Assembly: GCA_016584305.1 (NCBI GenBank)
Contig: JACEEZ010021705.1
Coordinates: forward strand, 91,361 to 155,360
Direction of reading: 5' to 3'
DNA from: Chionoecetes opilio
Taxonomy: Eukaryota; Arthropoda; Malacostraca; Decapoda; Majidae
DNA length: 64,000 bases
Shown here: positions 32,116 to 44,399 of the stretch, in pieces
Layout: each line of letters begins with the position of its first letter
Numbering within the stretch: the first letter of the stretch is position 1
Translations under genes and position numbers: made by a program
Notes under the pieces: generated by a model
What the model was told of the DNA's origin: nothing
The model's input: only the letters and a program-made list of their open reading frames with translations
Databases searched by the model: none

Positions 32116-32879
32116 ATACTTAGCGTAGTTACAGTGGCAATGGCAGAAGGCCGGCAGCAGTAATTAAAAGAGCCAAAAACAAGTCAAGGGGAAAAAGAGA
32201 TTCGCCCAGGCAAGTGTTCCTACCTATTTAGCGCTTATAATTCCTGACAACAGCGTATTGCAAAAGGATTCCTGTATAAGGGGTTGACAGGGGTTGCCAC
32301 CATATCGCAGTGTCACGCTATTTTTTCAAGTCACTACTATTACTACCTATGCACGGCCTGTAGAGGGGTTTGGGGCGTAGCATGATGCTGTAGAAGGGAT
32401 GGGATATAGTAAGCTACTAGAGGGGACAACGTGAGAGGGTTAGAAACTAGTTTTTCAACTAGAAACACGAGAAATAACGCATTAAAATACACAAAACAGG
32501 TAGTCGGTGGTGGGGGTGGAGCTTGCATGCAAGCAGCGTTGCCGCTGTTTCCGACTTCAAGCAGCGGGGCACAATATTTTCACAAATGTATGTTCTTCCT
32601 TTACAATATGTCTTCCAGACTCACTGATAATAAATATATTTTAAATCAGACCTGGAAACAGCATTTATTTGATATTGCAAAAATTAGGTATGTATAATGT
32701 CTATAAATTGTGGCATCACCGCTCACGCAGGCCCGACCAAAAGAATTGGAGGCTCCGAATCTTTTGGCTCCAGCGCACGTCTTTCAAGGTCCAACACAAG
32801 CAGGAAGTGACGTCACGTTGGCAAGACGGACGTAGGAAAATACGGGAAGTGTGACCCCGCATAAGCAGAAGAAGGTACA

Positions 32880-33195
32880 AGAAGAAGAAGAAGTCTCCGA
32901 GTGGCCGTTCCGGTTGATCCGAGTTCGATCTGATGAGGGCTGTTAAAATCCACTTTAAAATCTTTCTCTGCACTGTTGAGTGCTAAGAAAACCCACATGC
33001 TGCCATAGCTCTACCTTCGATGGAGAGTGCATCGGAGGATACAGGGGGCGGCATGAACCTCTAATCACAGGCGTCACTATAGAAATTCTGTCGGCGCCAC
33101 ACGGGGCGAGGGGCCAACCATCAACAGCCCTCAAGTTAACCTCCAGGGGCCTACCATCCCACCCTGGAGGTCACTGCATAACGGCGCTTTCAGGC
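32880..33195 (+). mobile_element. SINE S1, right-arm copy
   Basis: Counterpart of 28513-28835 on the opposite strand. Box B-like GAGTTCGATCT, ACTATAGAAATTCTGTCGGC and GGTCACTGCATAACGGCGCT are present. A CA run follows (33198-33254). Confidence 0.85.
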
Positions 33196-33299
33196 ACACA
33201 CACACCACCACACACACACACACACACACTACACACACACACACACACACACACCACTTGTTTGTTTTTCTTGTTTGTTTTGTTTTAGAGGATAATGCC

Positions 33300-33495
33300 T
33301 CAGAGCCATAGGATCTACCGCTTTTTTTTGCTTAGCATATTAGTGTTGGCCAAGCCAACACCAAGGGGGGGGGGGGGTTACAAACCCCCGGCTGGACCGG
33401 CTCACCCATTCACTGCTGGGTGGGACAGGGCTAGGGATGTAAGAAAAGACCACCCATCTTATCCTTTCGCTCCGCCCGTGGGAGCGGAAACAACA
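33300..33495 (-). mobile_element. SINE S2, right-arm copy
   Basis: Counterpart of 28235-28425, with CCATTCACTGCTGGGTGG and GGTTACAAACCCCCGGCTGG. The tRNA head is missing. CA repeats follow. Confidence 0.8.
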
Positions 33496-33739
33496 CACAC
33501 CACACACACACACACACACACCACAAAAGTAAAAATAATAAAAAAATAAAGCGAAAACTCGGGGTATAATGCGCAGAAGTCGGGCATGATAAGAATTTAG
33601 GACTCAGCGCGAAAAACCGGCGGGTAGGGTACTACGTCGATCCCCCACCCGTACCCCGGACTCTAAGACCCCCCTCCCACCCCGACGTCCCTGACTGCCG
33701 ACCCCTCTACTGCCGTTTACCAGCCAACCCTCATCACCC

Positions 33740-36700
33740 GTTGACCTTGACATCTACACATATCTGTTCTCCAACTAGAACAATTTCGCGGCTTCCGCTC
33801 CCACAGACAAAGACTTCGTCTCTGATTCCGCTATGAACCGCAAGTTATTGCCTCCAAGGAAACTTTCCTTACTAACCTTACGGTTTGCACTTCCAATGAC
33901 CGCTTTATTTCCTCCCCCATTACTATTCTTTCATCCTCAATCCTTGTCCACCAGAAACGGCTTATATCTCACTGAATTGTCAACATACTACTCCCGGGTA
34001 CACTTCTTAAGGGCTATATATCCAACGGTGAATTACTATGGTTTCCATCTACTTCTTCATTCTATTGACTGTGTGAGGCCTTACACGCCCTTCTCTCCCG
34101 GCCTACAACCCCCTTTGATGGTAGTAGGTGATTCAACTGCCGCCACTCCCTTTGGGGTGACTCTCCATAAACACCCGTGGCCGCCCTTCAACGCTTCCTA
34201 GCCACCACACACACTCATTATTCTCAACCTCTAATAGCCCCACTCACTTGATGTGAGGGACTCAGTCAGTTTCCTGTCTGACCTCTCTCTTTTGCTCTCC
34301 TTCCCTTCCGCTTAGACCGCATGGTCGGTCCTCCACCAATACCTCCTATAGCGGACCACTTACTATCCACGTTTCTCCTAACCATACGTCACTTTCTTAG
34401 CCCTCCACGATGGGTTTCCGCAGAGCCGAGTCTGGCACTTTGCTCCCTTCTGCCCTTCCGCTCCATCCGTCCACCTTTCTTCCACCTATGATAGTGATCA
34501 CCTACTTTCCGTCTCTATTCAATAGTGCCGCCCTTACGGCTATACCCCTGAACCTCTCGTCCTTTTACAACTCTAAAATGCGTTCCCTGGTGGACTTTGG
34601 ATTGTACAAAGGCCACCGATCAAGCGGGATGCTTGGAGCAGCTACCGCTGGCAAACGCGGTTTACCCCCGGTCAAAAATCCCAGCTTTTATTTATTTTTA
34701 AAAAAAAGCCTCTGCCGATTAAGCGCACCATTAAACTCTCAGTAATACTAGTTCGGCGGCACCTACGTCTCCCCTCCTCACCACAGATACCCCCATTTCA
34801 TCAGTTTGGCGCAGAATCCATACATTGTCAGGAAACACCCACACCCGGTTGCCACATCCTGCACGTTCATAACCCCAAATTATTGCAGAGCCATTACCCA
34901 AGAGCAGGGGAAATTAGGCTCCTTTTTCAGTTCGTTAGTATAAGGTGGGTCCCAACCTCTCTCAGGTTCACTAGAATAATAGCTGCAGGGAACGCATTCA
35001 TGTTACGTCTCTCTATCCTCTTCTGAATACTACAATGCCCCGTTCTCTTCTTCTGAAATGACCGATCTTCATTCTTGCCGCGACACCTGTGAAGGCCCAG
35101 ACGGGACTCACTACAAAGTTTCAAACACCTCCTCCTGTTTCCTCATCTTTTACTAGCCATCTTTAACCGGGTTTGTCCCTTAGGGGAACTTTTTTTGTTT
35201 TTCTCCCACCATGGCGCGAGCCCTGTCCTCCCGTCCTCAAACCCCAATAAAACCGGTACCCTCCCCCACGATTTACCGCCACATGCCCTTATAGTTGCCT
35301 ATGAAGTTACTGGAACGAATGATCAATCTCCGTCTATTATGTGCGTTTCTGGACTACAAAAGTTCTTCTCTCCCCTTCTCAGTTTGGCTTACCGACTATT
35401 GGCCAAAGCACAGATGACCTTTAGCCCACATGGAAAAAAAACATACATACCCACAGCCTTTGCCCGTCACGAATCAGTCCTTGCTTGTTTTCTTTGATTT
35501 AGAGAGAAAGCTTACTGATACCGCCTGGCGCTTATAATATATCCTCCACCAGCTAAACCACTTTCGGCCATAGCTGTAAACAGGGGGTCTTTATAAGCTT
35601 TCTATGTGATCGCTCCTTCAGAGTCAAAGTATCTTCTCCACTTCCTCGTCCTTCCACAATATGAAGGTGTCCCCCAAGGGGGGTGTCCTCAGCACTCCTT
35701 GTTACTCATTGCAGTGAGAGGGACTGGTCTACCACTTACCACCTGGCGTCCGGTCCTCCCTTTACGTGGATGACCTAGCCATCTACGATTGAAGGCCCCT
35801 TCACCGGGCACCCCTCCGCAGTCTCCTCAATCGCAATTCGCCTGCTTTTCCTGAGCGGCTACTAAATCATGGCTTTGTTTCTCCCCACAAATCCTTCTCC
35901 AAGCCTTTTCCTTTTCCCCTAGGGCTTTCCCCTTTCGGTGTGCCACTCCCACTCCACTTTCTCTAGATGACATACCTCTCTAAGTATTTGCTCCTCTGGT
36001 TAAATTCTTGGCCTCACTTTCGGACTCCTGACTTACCTGGAAGGCACATATCCTTTCCCTAAAAAGAAAGTGCCTTCGTCGCCTCCGCCTCCTACAAACT
36101 ATCTCCTAATGTGTCTGGGGTGCGACCGCAAGGACCATCCCAATCTCCACACCGTCTGGTCCTCTCCACTCTTGACTAATGGCTGTCATATGATTCCATC
36201 TGCCTCTGCGCCCTTCCTCAGCCTCCTGGACCCCGTTCACCACCTAGGCCTTCCGATCGGCTCTATGTGCCTTTTGCTCCTCCCCTGTTTTCGTTTCTTA
36301 GAGCCGCTATGCTGAGTCGGGCCTCCCGTCCCTCTCTCGCAGTCGAGCCCTTCCTAATAACTCGGTGCTATGCTCACCTTCATCAATTTCTACGTCTACA
36401 CCGACAGTTCTAAATCCCACTTGGATCTAGCTTGGCTGTCACTCTTCCCTCTCTTCAACTATCAATACAACTACATACAGAATCCACTGTTCTTACAACA
36501 GAAATTGTACGCCATACTCTTTAGCCTTAAAACGCATACTTTTTTAACCCATCCTGTTCCGCACTATCTTCGCTGTCTCCGCCAATTCCCTCTATTTATA
36601 TGAATCCCTTCGCTCACTTCACCTTCTCCTTGTTCTGGGAGATCAGGATCAAGGGACTGTTATTCAGGACGATCCATACGCCACAAAAGAATTTGCTTCG

Positions 36701-37405
36701 GTGGGGTACCGAGCCACGTGGTATCTCGGGCAAAACGAAACGCGGTTGATTCTTTAAGCGCGCTCGGCACTGTGTCCCAATGCCCCCGTTTCCAAACCTG
36801 CCAAACCTCCGACTACTACCTGCCTTTAAAATCTTCCTTGCGACCGATGGCAACCTCCTGGACCACTTTCTCTGCAATAAACCTCGCCTGATCAAACCCT
36901 CTACTCTCCATGGTTAAATCCTTTACCCACTCTAATAGAAGTTTGGGAGAGATTGCTCTCGCACGCTTCAGCATAGACATACCAACCTCCACACTCTATC
37001 TCATGGTCCGCTCCTCCCCACCCTACTCTGCCACCCTGCTCAAGATCCCTCTCACTGTCCAACCATGTCCTATTATCCTGCCCCATCTTACACCAGTAAG
37101 ATCCAGTTAAGTTCCAGTTCCCTCTCCCTCATTTGTCCTCCCTTTTCCCGGACCCCCGATCTTGCGGGACATTCTCCGGAATCCCACCTCCTTCCCCTGC
37201 ACAAATTTAACCTCCTTCCTACACAAATGACATCCACATCTGATCTAACCATTCCTGGGGCTTTGTAACATTCCGTTCTTTTGCCCCTTCCGGGCTTCCC
37301 TCACCGTTTCACTATTTTTCTTTAACCCGTGACCCTTTTTCGCTTGCCATAGTGCCCATATGACCTCTCATGTCTGGCACATTCACTCCCTTGTTTGTCA
37401 TTAAA
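33740..37405 (+). mobile_element. RNase H-bearing LINE, right-arm copy
   Basis: Mirror of 24367-27990. The endonuclease start is near 33780, and its middle shows LMVVGDSTAATPFGVTL near 34115. The RT has YVDD at 35763-35774. The RNase H has YVYTDSSKSH near 36390, followed by the C-terminal tail near 36930-37020. It ends in AATCAATCAATCAATT at about 37405. More frameshifted than the left copy throughout. Confidence 0.88.
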
Positions 37406-37429
37406 TCAATCAATCAATTAGATATCTGG

Positions 37430-37935
37430 TCTAAAAAGGCTTGATTTTTTAGCATATTCTGGTCAAAAAAGGCTGATTAGATATTCTGGTCAAAAAAGGC
37501 TTGATTTTAGCTATTTGGTCAAAAAAGGCTTGATTCTAGCTATTCTGGTCAAAAACAAAGCTGATTTTAGCTATTCTGGTCAAAAGGCTTGATTTTAGCT
37601 TATTCTAGGTCTAAAAGGCTTGATTTTAGCTATTCTGGTCAAAAAAAGGCTTCATTTTAGTATTCTGGTCAAAAAAGGCTTGATTTTAGCTATTCTGGTC
37701 AAAAAAGGCTTGATTTAGCTAATTCTGGTCTAAAAAGCTGATATTAGCTATTCTGGTCTAAAAAGCTTGATTTAGCTATTCTGGTCTAAAAAAGGCTTGA
37801 TTTTAGCTATTTGGTCTTAAAAAGGCTTGATTTTAGCTATTCTGGTCTTCAAAGGTTTGATATTTTAGCTATTCTGGTCTAAAAAGCTTGCTTTTAGCTT
37901 TCGGGTCTAAAAAGGCTTGATTTAGTTAGTGATTA
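37430..37935. repeat. 30-bp tandem array, right arm
   Basis: Inverted counterpart of 23865-24366, with units AAAAAGGCTTGATTTTAGCT then ATTCTGGTC. Unit lengths are more irregular than in the left array. Confidence 0.93.
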
Positions 37936-38993
37936 TTACCAGGGTCCTGATTTTAGCCAAGAAGAGGACCCTTATGTAACCCTAACTTCGTGTATGGCCC
38001 TCCACTGCCACGATGACCTCCCTAATATTACAAAGACAAGAGAAAGCTGATTTTTGATACTAATATTAACAAAGACAAAAGAAAAGCTGCTTTGGCTACT
38101 TTTAATTAAAATAGACGGATTTTTTTTAACCCTAAGAAGAGAACCCTTAGGTAACCCTAAACTCTTAGTGTGTGGCCCTTCGAATCCCGGCACGCTGACC
38201 TCCTGCACCCCCACCCTACCGACCCCCCGACCTGAACCCCTGATCTCATTATCTTGATCACTAAAACTGTAGTGATCTTAGAAGAAAGGAGAGAGAGAAA
38301 AAAAAAAACTTTCTCTCTTCTCTCTCTTGTTTTGATCTTTTATTTTATTGGTAATCAGCATCCGTGCTTTAGCGTTAGTGTGTGTTACTGCATGTCTCTC
38401 TGTGTTTCTTTCATTCATAACTCGCACAAGTGCCTTGATAACAAAGCAGTGTCCAGTCCCATTAACAAGCCACACACTAGGTAGCAAACAAAAATAAAGG
38501 TAACGAGTTTGCAGCTACCTAACGAAACCCCTGTCAATTATAAGCTTTCACAAAAATACTAACACTTTACCCACATATTATTAACTTCATTGGACTAACG
38601 TTTAAGACTAGGAACAATGTCACGGCAAGGAATCTATTGGGTAAAGGTCAAAAGGTCAGGGAAGTGGGCAGGAAAATAAGGGAAGGGTTTAGTATTTCGA
38701 AGCAGTGTTCAGCAGAGTGAGCTGGCTTGAGTTACTCCGGTCCGAGATGTAGTCGATGCCGCGCCAGCAAGCAGGCAGGACGTGTGTGTTGTTGTGTGTG
38801 TGCCAGGGCAGCTGGGAGGAGGTAGCAGGCAGATCACAAAGCAGCTTTTGATTTATTTTGAAAAATGGTACAGTTCTTTACAAGTTTAGACAGATGATAT
38901 AATGTCACAACAGTTTAATGAATTGATGTAACTAGAACAGACATAGGACACTGTGTGTGCTATGTACATACATGTATCTTTTTTTCAGTATTA

Positions 38994-39540
38994 CCGTATT
39001 TACGGCTTATAAGCCGCTGAATCTTGGAAGACGCACCTGATTTTCTGTATAACAAAATTTTCAAGAAAAAAAAAAAAAAAAAAAATTCCAACGATAGGCA
39101 GTAGTAAAATTACCAATTTTCTCAGTAGGCAGTGTGGCCACAAGTGTCTTTCTGACGCTCTGTTTTTTGGCGTATGTACAGACTTCTCTTGTATGCAATA
39201 ATTTATAGGACTGAAAGAGCTTGTGATACGTGTGACAGGCTGGTGGCGTAAATGATACATCAACACGAGCAGACGATGTTGGAGCATGTTGGCGCCATCT
39301 CCTTGCAGGCAGAAAGGCTCCCGCCAGTATACCTTAGTACACATCAAGCTGAGAGCGACAGATTAGTTGATTTGAATGTCTTAATGTATTTGAAATACTT
39401 GTAATGGGTTTAGGATGAGGGCTACATATACAGAGGTTGCATTGACTAGCTACTAAGTAACCTCCTACAACATTAGTCTTGGAAGACCCATGAGTGTTTT
39501 TTCAGGGCAGAACGTGCGTCTTATAAGCCGTAAAAAACGT
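38994..39540. mobile_element. MITE with TACGGCTTATAAG ends, copy 2
   Basis: Reverse complement of 22242-22787, with ends CCGTATTTACGGCTTATAAG and CTTATAAGCCGTAAAAAACGT next to TA. An A run of about 20 lies at 39066-39086. Confidence 0.83.
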
Positions 39541-39641
39541 TAAAGGTATAAATATTTTGCATTGATGGGTTTAGGGAATGTTTTTGGGAATCTAGTTTTT
39601 ATTTTTCTTAAATGTTTCAATTATGGCTTTATTAGTAGCTA

Positions 39642-40613
39642 CACTCGACCTCAATTTTCAGGACATCCTATTGCCGGGGATTTTGGATTCAGAGTCATTG
39701 TCTGCCCCCGGACATATTGACCATGGGGCCGCACATATATCCGAATGTCAGGGACATTAAGGAAAGTATGGCATTCAAATTATCCGCGCGGCGAGGTTCC
39801 GGGCCGTTAGTTTGAGATGCTGGCCCTAGGGGTCAGGGTGGGCGGACACAGCCGTCGGGGTGAATATATCGCCACAATGCTCCCTTTCCCTCTTGCCGCT
39901 CTCCAACAGCCACAACGCCTCATCTGCCGGGTCTGCCGTCACCTGGAAAAAAAACAGCCCACGCTCGGCGAGCTCCGCCATCACCTCCAATGGGCCAATA
40001 CCGCAGTGACTCTTCACCCAGCTGTGGATACGGATGGAAAATCCCGCGTCCTCGATTGTCACCCTCATCCACTACACCTTTGGCTACACAACGCTCACAA
40101 CCACCTATCACCGCCTTTTCCGGTCTGTCCTCTGACCCCACTGCCCTGCGTGTTGGAATGTTCCGGAGACTATTGAACACTTTATGCTGCAGTGTCGCGC
40201 TCCACCGCCCACCGTGAGTTTGCCTAAACTCTCAACTCCTTCGCCCGAACGTCGCCCACTTTGCCATGCCCACCATGCTGGCGGCGGGTTGGGCGTCCCG
40301 CCTCTCACGGACAACACACTGTCTTTTGCCTCACCTGTGCATCCTGAGGAAAGGACAGGTAAAATACCGCACTGTGATAGCATCATAGGACATCACCGGG
40401 GCTCAGTGCTCCCAAGGGATCCTCGCAGCCCTAAAACAACAACAACAACAATGCTCCCGTAGTGCCGTCAAGGACCCCAAAACGTTACGGAGAAAACCAG
40501 AACACCTACTGTGTACCAGATAAAGTCTGTGAATGCTACACCTCCCGGACTTTTTGGGGTTCCCGGACCAGGGCTGAAGCCCCTAATAGCCGGAAAAATG
40601 GAGGGATCGAGTG
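39642..40613 (+). mobile_element. Pogo-like element enclosing a LINE 3' end, copy 3
   Basis: Starts CACTCGACCTCAATTTTC after TA and ends GGAGGGATCGAGTG before TA. The enclosed LINE piece ends in a (CAA)n tail (40436-40452), which marks its 3' terminus and supports insertion of a 5'-truncated LINE into the pogo-like element. Confidence 0.8.
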
Positions 40614-40914
40614 TATTGCATTGAATCTTATACAGCATATATGATTCTTTTGTTAATATTTTAAGAAAAGTATTGTTGTAGCTAAGCTTAACAATAGTAT
40701 TGATATAATTAGCCCCAAGAAAGGATGTACTTATAATGGTAAAAACATACTGCTGTCAATTAAAATGATCCATCTATCTATGCTGTGTTGCAGGGACACA
40801 ACCCAGCCAGGATGTTGATGACTAATGGGATGGAAATATACATGTGTGGAAGAAGAGAGCAAGCCATCCAGCAGCAGGAGGAGTGTCATACCAGTAACGA
40901 AGGCGTTCAAAGTA

Positions 40915-41222
40915 CAGCCAAATCCCAACATCCGACCTCCAAACACCGACTTGTCCAAACACACCAACTTTTTCACAACACATTGTGTCTTGTTTTGGCC
41001 CATTTATTTACTCTATTTTTTTTTTAGTTTTAGAAAAAGATTTGGGCTTATATGCATATGTAATTTGACTTTCGCGTCTATCACTGGATCGTCCTTCAAG
41101 AGCTGCATCATTTATGTTCTATACCAGTTTTGGTCCTTACGTTTATGGTTAACTGTGATATCCGGTAAACATCCGACTATTCCAATTACAGACCTACCTT
41201 CGGCCCCCAAGGTCGGTAATTA
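40915..41222. mobile_element. Tigger/pogo-like MITE P1, copy 3
   Basis: Same orientation as copy 2. Starts CAGCCAAATCCCAACATCC and ends ACCTTCGGCCCCCAAGGTCGG. Confidence 0.65.
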
Positions 41223-41419
41223 ATACTAGCTTGTAGTTACAGTGGCAAGGCAGAAGGCACGGCCAGCAGTAATTAAAATGAGCCCCCCAAAAACAAGTCA
41301 AGGAGACAGAGATATCGCCCAGGCAAGTGGTTCCACAAACACAGGTCATGACAGGGGGATGAATGTCAAAAAATGTTTAAACCATACAACTAGGCATTTG
41401 AAGTAACTATTGTGAGAGT

Positions 41420-41825
41420 TAATTTTGATGGGTAATTTGTATAAGTAAGTGGTGTCACCTAAGCTAGAGTCCTCCTGCGTCAACATACTACTGGGTGTGG
41501 GTGGAGCTTTGGATAGGGAAATGACCAACCCACTGTGACATCGACCCTGAAGATATACACAAACAAAGGTTTTTACCCAAAGCACCACATTATTGAAAGT
41601 TTACCCCCCCCCACAAAAAAAAAAACCTGCACTGCCAACCCAACAACTGCTGGGGCCTTACTCCCCACAGAACACAAAGGACACGGCTGCACCCACACAT
41701 GTAACACACTGCCACCACACCACCACCACCACCCTTGCCACCACAGGACACACTCCCACATGGCAAGGGTACAACCACCACTTGTCCACACACACACACC
41801 ACCTCAAAAGTGGATCTTCACGTGT
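41420..41825. other. Unassigned, CACCAC-rich
   Basis: Low-complexity CCACCAC/ACACAC stretch (41690-41800) and a C-run followed by an A-run at 41603-41626. The open frames on both strands follow this composition. No product is supported. Confidence 0.5.
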
Positions 41826-41829
41826 CTTT

Positions 41830-42510
41830 TTTTTAATCCGGGCAATTTCACGCTTTGTTCACGAAACAATTGCTACAAAACATCACACTTGAACTCCCTC
41901 GAGGACAGTGTGTTAAAGGTTTGTTGGTGGAGATCAGAATGGTATGACACTTTTCTCCACACTCAGATACATTCATAATCATTAACATCACCGTGTCTCG
42001 GCTGTGTCTGGGAGGTGACTCTTTTCAAGTAAATTTTTTCACACACACAAGAATTCATAATTTTGTAACACCAATGTGTGTTCAGGGGTGTGTTTGGTGA
42101 GTTTCACCTTTCTATGTAAATTTTTCCCACACTCTAGGCAGTCGTAATCCTTTAACACCATTGTGCGTCAGGGTGGTCGTGAGGTTACCGTTTTGAGTGA
42201 ACCTTTCCCGCACTCCAGACATTCATAATTCTAACACCAGGGTCCAGAAAGAAGTGTTTGTGAGGTACTGTTTCAGAGAAACTTTTCCACACTCTAAACA
42301 ATCATAATTCTTTAACACCACTGTGTATCACTGAAATGTATCTCAAGCTTACTCTTGTATTGAATGTTTTTGTCACACTTGCAGGAACTTCAGCTCCGGT
42401 CTGCCTTGTGGCTGAGCTGCCTGCCTCCAGGTGAATTCTTGCCATCAACCCCTGTGCATCCCACACACCTGAAGGCAGTCTGATCTGCTGCTCCCGGTCC
42501 AATCATGCTG
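41830..42510 (-). pseudogene. C2H2 zinc-finger protein, frame-broken
   Basis: Minus-strand frames show repeated 28-residue-like units. Examples are HSGVK at a linker position (about 42320), YDCLECGK (about 42300), again YDCLECGKN near 42145, and degraded units near 42230, 42060 and 41970. About five fingers can be counted. They would form a DNA-binding array with the unusual linker HSGVK(N/D)YEC instead of TGEKPY. Each unit is in a different frame, so the copy is either a pseudogene or carries consensus errors. A Met-initiated piece begins at 42502, next to a GC-rich block that could be its first exon. Confidence 0.7.
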
Positions 42511-43300
42511 GCTGCCCGGCCCCACAGCCTCACACGCAGCAATCCTCTCACCAGCACACGCGACAAGCCCAGTCAGCGGGGAACCCCGGGGATGCCCGGA
42601 GCGAGCCCGGGTCTGTGCCGGGCGGCAGCAGCCCGGCTTGGACTGTGAACCTCAGCACCTGCAACAGTGGGGGACAGTCAGAACACAGAGAGCCACGCGC
42701 TTCCCTGACCACTCGTTCCTGCCTGTGGGGCCCACACCCTGCTTCCTGACCTCAACTCACACACACTTGGCAGGCCTCCTCTCCCTCCTCTCCCTGGTCC
42801 TCATAATTATCATGGAAAACCCAGCCCCATCCTCACACGTCCAGGACCAAGGCCTGCACCTCAGGGCACAAAAAAAGATAAGATTGCCTGGAGCTATTGG
42901 GCAAATGCACACGTACCAACAGTGAGGTTATTGCGGTACAGATCCACAATGGTCGGTAAACACCACAGGAAGGGCATGGCAAGTGGTGAGCTGACCCTCA
43001 CAGAAGGCCTAAGCCTGTAACCACCAGCTCACACCAGGCCGGTTGCACTGGCCGACACCCCTGGGTGTCCATGTGCAGGACCTGGGGGCTTGCAACACAC
43101 ACACAGCACACATGACCCTCAGACACCTGGTTGGTGGAGTGACCAGGAGTGACCGGGTGGGGCCGTGTCAAGGGCCACTCGGGCGGCAACGGGCACATGA
43201 GTACACTGCCAAGTGTAATGGAAGGTATACAGTCGTTGTTTTGACCTAAATCGCAAGCCATTTATAAAAACCATGCCAGCCGTATTTATAAAACTATTAT
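42511..43300 (-). other. GC-rich region upstream of the zinc-finger remnant
   Basis: CG-rich around 42560-42650 (CCCGGGGATGCCCGGAGCGAG). It could be promoter or first-exon sequence for the minus-strand zinc-finger gene. No domain is recognised in the short frames, and 42700-43300 shows only unassigned sequence. Confidence 0.35.
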
Positions 43301-43309
43301 GATTAAAAC

Positions 43310-44000
43310 TAAGCCGCAAAGGCCGCCCTCCGGGCGGGACTTTTTGCTAGCTCCTGCGGAGGGCTATGAGACCTCTCCAGATAGCCCTTCTAACTTTCTG
43401 AAATCAGATGTAGCAATGTATGTATTCCCCCCACCCATTCTATGCACCCATTACCCATCACCCCAACCCATTCACTCACCATTACCCATCACCCCCCACC
43501 CATTCACCACCCATTACCCATCACCCCAACCATTCACTCACCCCCACCCATTCACTCACCCATTACCCATCACCACACACCCATCACTCACCCCATTACC
43601 CATCACCCCCCACCTATGCCCTCACCCATCACCCATAACCCCCAACCCATCACCCCCCACCCATTCAATCACCCATCACCCCACACCCCTACCCATCACC
43701 CCACCCACTTTCACTCACCCATTACCATCCACCCTACATCACAGGCCTTTCCGAATTCTCGCAACCCACTTTTTTTCACCAATTATCGCTAATAGGCTGC
43801 TAAAAAAAAAAAAAAAAAGGTGATCGGATCATCTCATAATTGGCTTAAAACCTTCCCCCCTGGTCAACCACGGGTTCCAAAATGTGCCATATGGGAGTGA
43901 TGGCGCCACTGGGGGCGGGAAACCTATAACAGACACACACACACACACACACAACAGATAGACAGACAGACAGAACACTTTCGCTTTTATATTTACCATT
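43310..44000 (+). repeat. Composite repeat R1, copy 2
   Basis: Same order as 14960-15615: GCCGCCCTCCGGGCGG hairpin, CTAGCTCCTGCGGAGGGCTA, CCCATTACCCATCACCCC minisatellite (43430-43735), AATTATCGCTAATAGGCT, a poly(A) stretch, GCCACTGGGGGCGGGAAACC, CA/GACA repeats and CTTTCGCTTTTATAT. Confidence 0.78.
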
Positions 44001-44029
44001 TAACACCATCACCCCCCCACCTATTTCCA

Positions 44030-44395
44030 TAACCATCACCCATCACCCCAACCCATCACCCCCCACCCATTTCACTCACCCATCACCCACACCCATTACC
44101 CATGCACCCCACCCATTCACTCACCCATTAACCATCACCCTACAAAAAGGTTTCCTCAATTCCTCGCAACCCACTTTTTTTTTCACAATTATCGCTAAAG
44201 GCTCCTAAAAAAAAAAAAAAAAAAGTCGATCAAATTCATCTCCATAAGTGGGCTTATGACCTTCCCCTGTCAACCCGGTTCCAAAAAATGTGCCAGAGAT
44301 GGTGATTGCGCCATCGGGGGGCGGAACCTATACACACACACACACACACACACACAGACACACCACTTTCATTATATTATTATAGATATAGTTAA
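44030..44395 (+). repeat. Composite repeat R1, copy 3 (partial)
   Basis: Begins in the minisatellite and continues through AATTATCGCTAAAGGCT, GCGCCATCGGGGGGCGGAACC and a CA run to ATTATATTATTATAGAT. It lacks the hairpin head. Confidence 0.75.
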
Positions 44396-44399
44396 TGTA

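Larger units (their letters stand above)
32210..41410. repeat. Right arm of the inverted duplication
   Basis: Reverse complement of about 20374-29490 in full order. At its inner edge (32210) the arm joins directly to another inverted copy of the outermost 1.7 kb (30590-32210), whereas the left arm continues into unique sequence. Open frames are shorter than in the left arm. Confidence 0.93.
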
